Part shown: in pieces, positions 25,416 to 33,041 of the stretch
How the letters are laid out: each line of letters opens with the position of its first letter
How positions within the stretch are numbered: position 1 is the stretch's first letter
Assembly: GCA_019116365.1 (NCBI GenBank)
Contig: DXBT01000032.1
Span: forward strand, 1 to 64,000
DNA length: 64,000 nt
Direction: 5' to 3'
DNA from: Barnesiella merdipullorum
GTDB lineage: Bacteria; Bacteroidota; Bacteroidia; Bacteroidales; Barnesiellaceae
The notes under the pieces: model-generated
The model's database searches: none
What the model was told of the DNA's origin: nothing
The model's input: only the letters and a program-made list of their open reading frames with translations
Made by a program: the position numbers and the translations under genes

Positions 25416-27992
25416 ATGATAAGCAAAGAATTTGTCGCAAGTTGCTTTTTCTCGATGATTGCTATTTCGTCGGGATTTCCCGCTCATGCCGGGAAATCCC
25501 TGGACGAGATAGATCGGGAGAGTTTCTCGGCCAGCTATGTGCTGAGTGAGTTGCCGGGTAAAGCTTTGGTCCGAGTCGATTCCATAGCCTCGGTGCTGAA
25601 ACCTCACGAGTGGAGTCTCGACGGGGTTTGGCTCATGGCCGAAGGGGGGACCGAGCAGTCTCGTCTTGGAACAACTTGGCCCGATGCCATAGCGGCAACT
25701 GTGCCGGGCAGTGTGCACACGGCATTGGCGGCAAATCATATAATTCCCGATCCCTATATCGGGAGGAACGATTCGATAGCCGAGCAACAAAGTTATAAGA
25801 CCTGGTGGTTCTGTCGGACGTTTTCCCTGGATGAGGTACCTGCAAATCCGGTTCTTTCGTTTGGCGGGGTTGCCAATCGTTGTACGGTATGGCTCAACGG
25901 ACATAAGTTGGGTTCTCACGAAGGAATGTTTGGAGGTCCCGATTTCCCGGTAAAAAGATATTTGAAAAAAGAGAATACCCTTGTGGTAAAACTCGACCCA
26001 ATTCCCCAGATGTTTTTAGGGAATTGGCCTCCTAATGCCAACGAGAGTTGGAAATATACGGTGGTGTTCAACTGTGTTTATGGTTGGCACTACGCTCAAA
26101 TTCCGGCGCTGGGAATCTGGCGTACGGTGAAATTGATAGAAGAATCACCCGTAGAGATAGAGTCTCCGTTTGTAGCGACGCGCTCTTTGGCGGGTGATAT
26201 GCGGCTGGTGGTGACACTCAGGAGAGTAACCTCACCCGTGAAGGGTAAATTGCAGGTCGAGGTATCGCCCAGGAACTTCGAAGGCACCTCCCAGTATTTT
26301 GAGTATGAAGTCAATTCGTCGAGGAAGGCCGAGCAGCTTTCACTCGATTTCAAGATAGACAATCCCCATCTTTGGTGGCCCAACGACCGGGGAGAGCAAT
26401 GCCTGTATGATATGGCAATTTCGTTTGTTCCCAATCGGGGAGTCTCGGCCGATGCAGTACAGACCTCGTTTGGCATACGTACCGTCGAGATGGCTCCGCT
26501 ACCGGGCGGAAAACGGGAGGATCGTTACGACTGGACCTTTGTAATCAATGGACAGCCCATGTTTGTAAAAGGAACAGGCTGGTGTACGATGGATGCACTG
26601 ATGGATTTCAGCCGTGAAAAATATGACCGCCTGTTGAGTATTGCCAAAAGCCAGCACATACAGATGCTGCGGGCATGGGGTGGGGGAATGCCCGAGACCG
26701 ACGACTTTTACGATTTGTGCGACCAGTATGGTATCTTGGTGATACAAGAGTGGCCCACAGCCTGGAACAGTCACAACACACAGCCTTTCGATATGTTACA
26801 GGAGACGGTTGTACGAAATATGAAGCGAATCCGCAATCACCCTTCGCTGGTGATGTGGGGCGCCGGCAACGAGTCGGACAAACCCTTTGGCCCGGCCATA
26901 GACATGATGGGGCGTTTGAGTCTCGAACTTGACGGTACCCGTCCCTTTCATCGGGGAGAGGCCTGGGGGGGTAGCGACCACAACTACAACTGCTGGTGGG
27001 ATGATGCTCACTTGAATCACAACTTGAACATGACCTCATCGTTTTGGGGCGAATTTGGTCTCGCCTCATTGCCTCACATCGAGAGTGTGGAGCGCTACTT
27101 GGCCGAGGAGAAAGCCATTTGGCCACCTCGGTCGAACGGCTATTTCGCCCATCACACTCCTATCTTCGGGACAATGGGCGAGATGGAAAAACTGGCCCAG
27201 TATTCGGGCTATTTTATGCCCGATACGACCATGTCCGACTTTATCATTGGATCGCAACTGGCTCAAGTAGTGGGGGTGCGACATACCTTGGAGCGAGCTC
27301 GCACGATGTGGCCCGCGACTACCGGTGCACTCTACTATAAGCTCAACGACAACTATCCGGGAGTCTCCTGGTCGAGTGTCGATTATTATGGCGCTATCAA
27401 ACCGATACACTACTTTGTGCAGAAGTCATTTGCTCCGTTGACCGGGGTATTGCTGTTCGACCGCACGAATTTATCGAGTCAGGAGGTTTCGTTACCCCTA
27501 TATCTGCTCGACGATTGTAATCGATTGAACGGCAACGAATATACTGTGGTCGTGACGGTTTATAACGATCGTCTGGAACATGTCGTACAGCGGGAATTCA
27601 AAGGGCAGGGCGATACTCGCACGGTAGTCCCCCTGGGGAGTATCGATTTGAGTCGTTCGCAAACCAAGTCGTCCATGCTTTTCTTCGTTGTCGATCTCTT
27701 TTCGGGAGAGAAACGTCTGGCTCGTAATTACTATTTCACCAATTACGAGGTACGTCGGGGTGTAATTATGACCATGCCTCGCACCCAGGTCGATTTTGTG
27801 CGGGAGGGGCAGTATGTGACTCTCACCAACACGGGTGATAAACCGGCCATGGGAGTCTATGTCGAATCGCCGGGGCATGCCCATGAGTTTGTGGCTTCGG
27901 AGAATTATTTGTGGCTCGACCCCGGAGAGTCTCATCGGATAACGGTAAATGTCGATTTCCCCGTAGTTGTGAAAGGTTGGAATATAGATTAA
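25416..27992 (+). CDS. GH2 beta-mannosidase-like exo-glycosidase
   Basis: 858 residues, signal peptide about 1-25 (ending AHAG). The N-terminal jelly-roll sugar-binding domain includes WWFCRTF and NGHKLGSHEGMFGG. An Ig-like domain and then the TIM barrel follow, with VMWGAGNES (acid/base Glu486) and SSFWGEFG (nucleophile Glu546), plus the MLRAWGGGMPETDDFYDLCD stretch typical of the beta-mannosidase/exo-glucosaminidase branch of GH2. It would remove terminal beta-mannose from imported oligosaccharides in the periplasm. It starts 10 bases after the first lipoprotein GH5 gene. An exo-beta-glucosaminidase role is less likely in this context. Confidence 0.85.
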   Translation: MISKEFVASCFFSMIAISSGFPAHAGKSLDEIDRESFSASYVLSELPGKALVRVDSIASVLKPHEWSLDGVWLMAEGGTEQSRLGTTWPDAIAATVPGSVHTALAANHIIPDPYIGRNDSIAEQQSYKTWWFCRTFSLDEVPANPVLSFGGVANRCTVWLNGHKLGSHEGMFGGPDFPVKRYLKKENTLVVKLDPIPQMFLGNWPPNANESWKYTVVFNCVYGWHYAQIPALGIWRTVKLIEESPVEIESPFVATRSLAGDMRLVVTLRRVTSPVKGKLQVEVSPRNFEGTSQYFEYEVNSSRKAEQLSLDFKIDNPHLWWPNDRGEQCLYDMAISFVPNRGVSADAVQTSFGIRTVEMAPLPGGKREDRYDWTFVINGQPMFVKGTGWCTMDALMDFSREKYDRLLSIAKSQHIQMLRAWGGGMPETDDFYDLCDQYGILVIQEWPTAWNSHNTQPFDMLQETVVRNMKRIRNHPSLVMWGAGNESDKPFGPAIDMMGRLSLELDGTRPFHRGEAWGGSDHNYNCWWDDAHLNHNLNMTSSFWGEFGLASLPHIESVERYLAEEKAIWPPRSNGYFAHHTPIFGTMGEMEKLAQYSGYFMPDTTMSDFIIGSQLAQVVGVRHTLERARTMWPATTGALYYKLNDNYPGVSWSSVDYYGAIKPIHYFVQKSFAPLTGVLLFDRTNLSSQEVSLPLYLLDDCNRLNGNEYTVVVTVYNDRLEHVVQREFKGQGDTRTVVPLGSIDLSRSQTKSSMLFFVVDLFSGEKRLARNYYFTNYEVRRGVIMTMPRTQVDFVREGQYVTLTNTGDKPAMGVYVESPGHAHEFVASENYLWLDPGESHRITVNVDFPVVVKGWNID

Positions 27993-28007
27993 GAAACAAG
28001 ATAGTAT

Positions 28008-29033
28008 ATGAGAAAAGTAGTTTTAGCCTGTTTGTTGGGTGTGGTATTGGGTGGCTGCACCGGTAAGTTGGCCCAGTCTGGAGGCAAGCCCTATGGAGTG
28101 AATATGGCTTGTGCCGATTTTGGTTCCAATTTCCCGGGAGTGTATAATACCGATTATACTTATCCCGAGGCCTCTGATTTGGATTATTGGAATGAAAAAG
28201 GATTGAAACTGATACGCTTTCCCTTTAAGTGGGAACGGTTGCAGTATGAATTGGGTGGCGAGCTTAACCAGCACGACCTCGAGAAGATGAAGGCTTTTGT
28301 CGCCGCTGCTGCCGAGCGCGATATGGTAGTATTGCTCGATTTGCATAACTATTGTCGCCGCTACATGAATGGCGAGCAGACGATAATCGGTACCGGTGGG
28401 CTGACACCCCAGCATTTGGCCTCGTTCTGGAAAGCCCTGGCAAAGGAGTTCAAGTCGTTTGACAATATCTATGCCTATGGGTTGATGAATGAGCCTCACG
28501 ACTTGGATCCCGGTACAACCTGGTTCGAGATGGCTCAACTCTGCATTGATTCCATTCGCGAGGTAGATCGCGATACTCGCATTATGGTGGGCGGAAACCA
28601 TTGGAGTTCGGCCGAGCGATGGCTCGAATGTAGCGATACGCTTAAGTATTTGAAAGACCCTGTCGGGAAATTGGCATTCGAGGCCCATGTCTATTTCGAC
28701 TCCGATGCTTCGGGAGCCTATAAGCGGGGATATGATGCCGACTCGTGCAGTATAGACCGAGGGGTAAATCGGGTGCGTCCCTATGTCGAGTGGCTCAAGA
28801 CAAACGGCTTTGAGGGTATTGTAGGCGAGTATGGAGTTCCCGATAACGATTCTCGCTGGAATCGAGTGCTGGATAAGTTTCTCGCTTATCTGCAAAAGAA
28901 TGGCATAAACGGTTGCTATTGGGCTGCCGGCCCGTGGTGGCCCCGCGATGAGTTTATGGCAATTACTCCGGTCGATGGCAAAGATCGGCCGCAGATGGAG
29001 GTGGTAGGTAAGTATAAGACAACAAAGAGATAG
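28008..29033 (+). CDS. GH5 endo-glycanase lipoprotein (second paralogue)
   Basis: 341 residues with lipobox LGGC (Cys17) but almost no linker, unlike its paralogue at 24314. Shared hallmarks are GVNMACADFGSNFPG, RFPFKWERLQ, LLDLHNYCRRY, GLMNEP with acid/base Glu162, EAHVYFDSDASG and GEYGVPD with nucleophile Glu274. The lack of a linker may mean a periplasmic-facing or closely membrane-held enzyme acting on shorter oligosaccharides. It sits between the GH2 and the DUF4038 genes with short gaps (15 and 5 bases). Confidence 0.85.
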   Translation: MRKVVLACLLGVVLGGCTGKLAQSGGKPYGVNMACADFGSNFPGVYNTDYTYPEASDLDYWNEKGLKLIRFPFKWERLQYELGGELNQHDLEKMKAFVAAAAERDMVVLLDLHNYCRRYMNGEQTIIGTGGLTPQHLASFWKALAKEFKSFDNIYAYGLMNEPHDLDPGTTWFEMAQLCIDSIREVDRDTRIMVGGNHWSSAERWLECSDTLKYLKDPVGKLAFEAHVYFDSDASGAYKRGYDADSCSIDRGVNRVRPYVEWLKTNGFEGIVGEYGVPDNDSRWNRVLDKFLAYLQKNGINGCYWAAGPWWPRDEFMAITPVDGKDRPQMEVVGKYKTTKR

Positions 29034-29038
29034 ATAGT

Positions 29039-30400
29039 ATGACGTTTCGAGTCTCGTTTATAGGGTTAATGATTGGAGTCTCCTCCTTCTTGGTTCAGGC
29101 TGAAGAAGGGTGGACAGGTCGGTCGGTCGATTTTTCGCACGGCGATTTGCAGGTAGCTCCCAACGGTCGTTATTTGCAGCATGCCGATGGGACCCCTTTC
29201 CTTTATTTGGGCGACACAGCTTGGCAATTGCTTAGCCGGTTGAACGAACAGGAGGTTGCCCGGTACATGGAGAATCGTCGCGACAAAGGCTTTACGGTGA
29301 TACAGACCGTTGTTTTGGCCGAACTCACCGGGAGGAAGGGGTTGGCCTCTCCTTTGATAAACGGTTCGCCGTTGACTCCTTCGCCCGACTATTTTGCCTG
29401 GGTCGATCGAGTATTGGCTTTGGCCGAAGAGAACGGCCTCTATGTGGGGTTATTGCCTACATGGGGCGACAAGGTGGACAAGCAATGGGGTACGGGGCCC
29501 GAGATTTTCGACGAGACAAACGCTCGGGAGTATGGCCGCTGGTTGGGACGCCGGTATGCCGATGTACCTAATCTGATCTGGATTATCGGAGGCGATCGCA
29601 GTGGCGGTGGCCGTAACTTCTCTATCTGGAACGCCATGGCACAAGGTATCAAGGAGTGTGATCACAGACATCTGATGACCTATCATCCGCAGGGCGAACA
29701 CTCTTCGTCGTTCTGGTTTCACCGGGAACCCTGGCTCGATTTCAATATGTTTCAAAGTGGGCATGCGCAACGCGACTATGCCATTTATCGGCGCCTGTTA
29801 TTACCCGACCGGCAACTTCTTCCGGTGAAACCGGTACTCGACGGGGAGCCCCGTTACGAGAATATACCGGTCGATTTCAAGTCGCAGAACGGACGGTTCG
29901 ACGATGCCGATGTACGGGCAAGTCTTTATCAGAGTATGTTTAGCGGAGCCTGTGGTTATACCTATGGTTGCAACGAAGTGTGGCAAATGTACACGGCCGA
30001 GTATGAGCCTATGATTGAAGCCCAACGGTCGTGGACCGAATGTCTCGATTTGCCGGGAGCCTGTGAGGTGATTCACTTCAGAAGATTGATCGAGAGGTTC
30101 GATTTTTTTCACGGAGCACCTTGTCAGGAGCTGATTATAGCCCCCGAGCAGATCGATGCCGACTATGCCGTGGCTTACAGTGGTGCCGATTATGCTTTGG
30201 TATATATGCCTTTTGGCCATAGCCTGACGGTAGCCTGGCCGGCCTGGGCACGGGGAAAGACAGTGCGACTGGAGTGGTTCGACCCACGCACAGGCAAGAC
30301 AGATTTTTATAAGAATATTCGGGGGGATGAGTCTGCCGAGGTGACTCCACCGACACAAGGGAGAGGAAACGATTGGGTGCTGATAGCCCGTCCCCAATAA
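29039..30400 (+). CDS. DUF4038 (GH140-like) glycoside hydrolase
   Basis: 453 residues with a signal peptide (about 1-21). The N-terminal TIM-barrel carries the DUF4038 marks: PFLYLGDTAWQLLSRL, IWIIGGDRSGGG with likely catalytic Asp186, and PVLDGEPRYEN with likely Glu270. The C-terminal about 90 residues form the beta-sandwich often called the putative collagen-binding domain (ARGKTVRLEWFDPRTGK). The characterised GH140 enzyme cleaves apiosyl bonds in rhamnogalacturonan II, but the family is broad. Here, next to GH5, GH2 and GH130, its bond is uncertain; it is a likely side-chain remover in the periplasm. Confidence 0.75.
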   Translation: MTFRVSFIGLMIGVSSFLVQAEEGWTGRSVDFSHGDLQVAPNGRYLQHADGTPFLYLGDTAWQLLSRLNEQEVARYMENRRDKGFTVIQTVVLAELTGRKGLASPLINGSPLTPSPDYFAWVDRVLALAEENGLYVGLLPTWGDKVDKQWGTGPEIFDETNAREYGRWLGRRYADVPNLIWIIGGDRSGGGRNFSIWNAMAQGIKECDHRHLMTYHPQGEHSSSFWFHREPWLDFNMFQSGHAQRDYAIYRRLLLPDRQLLPVKPVLDGEPRYENIPVDFKSQNGRFDDADVRASLYQSMFSGACGYTYGCNEVWQMYTAEYEPMIEAQRSWTECLDLPGACEVIHFRRLIERFDFFHGAPCQELIIAPEQIDADYAVAYSGADYALVYMPFGHSLTVAWPAWARGKTVRLEWFDPRTGKTDFYKNIRGDESAEVTPPTQGRGNDWVLIARPQ

Positions 30401-30439
30401 GAGAGATTCAACAAGATTAATTCTTAAAGATATTATAAT

Positions 30440-31603
30440 ATGTTACAAGTGTTGGAAAACTTGAAGAAAGAGCACGAGGCTCTTCTTGCAAGAAAAAACG
30501 AAAAGAGCGATAAAAACAACGGGGTTTACGTTCGTTACAAATATCCTGTGTTGACGGCCGAGCATACACCGTTGATTTGGAGGTATGATTTCGACAAGAG
30601 TACCAATCCGTATATGGAGGAGCGTATCGGCATTAATGCAACGATGAACTCGGGTGCGATTAAGTTGAATGGAAAATATTACCTGGTTGTGCGGGTTGAG
30701 GGTGATGACCGCAAGTCGTTTTTTGCCGTGGCCGAAAGTGACAGTCCCGTGGATGGCTTTCGCTTTTGGGATTATCCTGTTCTGATGCCCGAGACCGAGA
30801 TCCCAGACACAAACATGTATGATATGCGACTTACGGCACACGAGGATGGTTGGATTTATGGCATCTTTTGTGCCGAACGCAAAGATCCTAATGCTCGGCC
30901 CGGCGATCTGTCGGCAGCTGTAGCCTCGGCTGGGATAGCTCGTACGAAGGATTTGAAAACCTGGGAGCGGCTGCCCGATTTGAAAACCCGTAGCCAGCAG
31001 CGGAATGTGGTTTTGCATCCCGAGTTTGTCAATGGAAAATATGCTCTTTACACCCGGCCGCAAGACGGATTCATCGATGCCGGTAACGGTGGCGGTATAG
31101 GGTGGGCCCTGGTCGATGATATCTGTCATGCCGAGGTGCGAGATGAGGTTATCATCAATAAACGGGAGTATCATACTATCAAGGAGGTGAAAAATGGCGA
31201 AGGCCCGCATCCCATCAAAACCGAGCAAGGTTGGCTGCATTTGGCTCACGGGGTGCGCTGTTGTGCCGCCGGGTTGCGCTATGTGCTCTACTTGTATATG
31301 ACTGCGCTGGAAGATCCCACCCGGGTTATTGCCGAGCCTGCCGGTTACTTCATGGCGCCTGTTGATGAGGAGCGAGTGGGCGATGTGTCGAATGTGCTTT
31401 TCTCCAATGGCTGGATTGCCGATGAGGATGGCAAGGTATATATTTATTATGCTTCGTCCGATACCCGCATGCATGTAGCCGAATCGACCGTAGATAGGTT
31501 GGTCGATTACTGCCTGCATACACCGGCCGACGGTTTGCGCTCGATAGAATCGGTTCGAACCATTATTGCAATGGTAGATCACAATAAAAAAATTATGAAG
31601 TAG
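30440..31603 (+). CDS. GH130 beta-1,4-mannosylglucose phosphorylase
   Basis: 387 residues, no signal peptide, so cytoplasmic. Motifs of GH130 subfamily 1 are clear: ERIGINATMNSGAIKLNGKY, VVRVEGDDRKSFFAVA, and NMYDMRLTAHEDGWIYG with the catalytic Asp at 128, then GEGPHPIKTEQGWLHLAHGV. Family members phosphorolyse 4-O-beta-D-mannosyl-D-glucose to mannose-1-phosphate and glucose. Placement directly before the transporter gene supports uptake of mannosyl-glucose, the key clue that the PUL targets a beta-mannan or glucomannan-type glycan. Confidence 0.93.
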   Translation: MLQVLENLKKEHEALLARKNEKSDKNNGVYVRYKYPVLTAEHTPLIWRYDFDKSTNPYMEERIGINATMNSGAIKLNGKYYLVVRVEGDDRKSFFAVAESDSPVDGFRFWDYPVLMPETEIPDTNMYDMRLTAHEDGWIYGIFCAERKDPNARPGDLSAAVASAGIARTKDLKTWERLPDLKTRSQQRNVVLHPEFVNGKYALYTRPQDGFIDAGNGGGIGWALVDDICHAEVRDEVIINKREYHTIKEVKNGEGPHPIKTEQGWLHLAHGVRCCAAGLRYVLYLYMTALEDPTRVIAEPAGYFMAPVDEERVGDVSNVLFSNGWIADEDGKVYIYYASSDTRMHVAESTVDRLVDYCLHTPADGLRSIESVRTIIAMVDHNKKIMK

Positions 31604-31612
31604 TATAATACT

Positions 31613-33028
31613 ATGGAACAGGTAAAATTAAGAGAAAAGATAGGATATGGTTTGGGTGATGCCGCTTCGTCGATGTTTTGGAAGTTGTTCACCATGTATC
31701 TGTTGTTCTTTTATACCGATGTGGTAGGAATCTCGGCTGCGGTAGTGGGAACGATGATTCTGATTACCCGGATATGGGATACCTTTCTCGATCCCTTTAT
31801 TGGCATCTTGGGCGACCGCACCTATTCCCGGTTTGGTAAATTCCGTCCCTATTTGCTTTGGGGAGCGATACCGTTTGGATTGTGTGGAGTACTCACGTTT
31901 TCGGCATGGGGTGGAGAGTCTGAGATTTCGAAGATTGTCTATGCCTATATCACCTACACGCTCATGATGATGGTCTATTCGTTTGTCAATGTGCCATATG
32001 CATCGTTGCTGGGAGTCATGTCGTCCGATCCTCAAACGCGCACTTCATTGTCGTCCTATCGAATGACCTTTGCTTTTGGCGGTAGCATTTTGTCGCTCTT
32101 TTTGATAGAGCCGCTGGTCGATATATTCAGCAAGATGAAGCTGGTCGATGGAGTCCCGTCGCAGGCTTTCGGTTGGCAGATGGCTGCCGTTGTCTTTGCG
32201 ATATTGGCAGTTATCATGTTTTTCCTTACCTTTTCGTGGACACGGGAACGGGTAAAACCTATTAAAGAAGAGAAAAGCTCGCTGAAGAACGATGTAAAGG
32301 ATTTGGCTGTCAACAAGCCCTGGTGGATATTGTTGGTAGCCGGTATCATGGTCATCGGGTTCAATTCGTTGCGCGATGGATCGGCAATCTATTATTTCAA
32401 GTATTATGTCGAGGCACCCGATGCCTTTACGTTCACATTCATGAATGCTTCGATTACATTGATTACCATTTACCTGGTTTTGGGTCAGGCTGCCAATATA
32501 TTGGGCATCATGTTGGTACCTGCACTCACCCGGCTGTTGGGCAAGAAATACACCTTCTTGTTGGCGACAGTGGGGGCCACACTCTTTAGTATCATTTTCT
32601 ATTTCTTGCCTGAGGACGGGGTCTATGGTATGTTGGCTTTGCAAGTTGTCATCAGCATTTGTGCCGGCATTGTTTCTCCGCTGTTGTGGTCGATGTATGC
32701 CGATATATCGGACTACTCGGAGTGGAAGACCGGGCGCCGGGCTACGGGCCTTATCTTCTCGTCGTCGTCGATGTCGCAGAAATTGGGCTGGACTTTGGGC
32801 GGCTCTTTGACCGGGTGGCTATTGTCTTACTTCGGATTCAAGGCCAACCTCATGCAGTCTGAGGCGGCATTGACCGGCATTTGCTTGATGATGAGCATTT
32901 TCCCGGCTATCGCTACGGCCATATCGGCACTCTTCATCTCGCGCTATCCCTTGAATGAAAAGCGACTGACACAAATTTCGACCGAATTGGAAAATCGTCG
33001 TAAAGTAGTCGCAGAACAAAATGCATAA
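31613..33028 (+). CDS. GPH-type sugar:cation symporter (MFS, MelB-like)
   Basis: 471 residues with about 12 membrane helices. The start REKIGYGLGDAASSMFWKLF and the loop GDRTYSRFGKFRPYLLWGAI are the signature of the glycoside-pentoside-hexuronide family. It would carry disaccharides, most likely mannosyl-glucose, from periplasm to cytoplasm for the GH130 enzyme encoded 9 bases upstream. Homologues occur in most mannan PULs of this order. The C-terminus is a short charged tail. Confidence 0.92.
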   Translation: MEQVKLREKIGYGLGDAASSMFWKLFTMYLLFFYTDVVGISAAVVGTMILITRIWDTFLDPFIGILGDRTYSRFGKFRPYLLWGAIPFGLCGVLTFSAWGGESEISKIVYAYITYTLMMMVYSFVNVPYASLLGVMSSDPQTRTSLSSYRMTFAFGGSILSLFLIEPLVDIFSKMKLVDGVPSQAFGWQMAAVVFAILAVIMFFLTFSWTRERVKPIKEEKSSLKNDVKDLAVNKPWWILLVAGIMVIGFNSLRDGSAIYYFKYYVEAPDAFTFTFMNASITLITIYLVLGQAANILGIMLVPALTRLLGKKYTFLLATVGATLFSIIFYFLPEDGVYGMLALQVVISICAGIVSPLLWSMYADISDYSEWKTGRRATGLIFSSSSMSQKLGWTLGGSLTGWLLSYFGFKANLMQSEAALTGICLMMSIFPAIATAISALFISRYPLNEKRLTQISTELENRRKVVAEQNA

Positions 33029-33041
33029 TACCAATTGAACC

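Noticed and set aside
29039..30400. Frameshift or truncation in the PUL enzymes
   Set aside because: All PUL genes read through with intact catalytic motifs and family-typical lengths.
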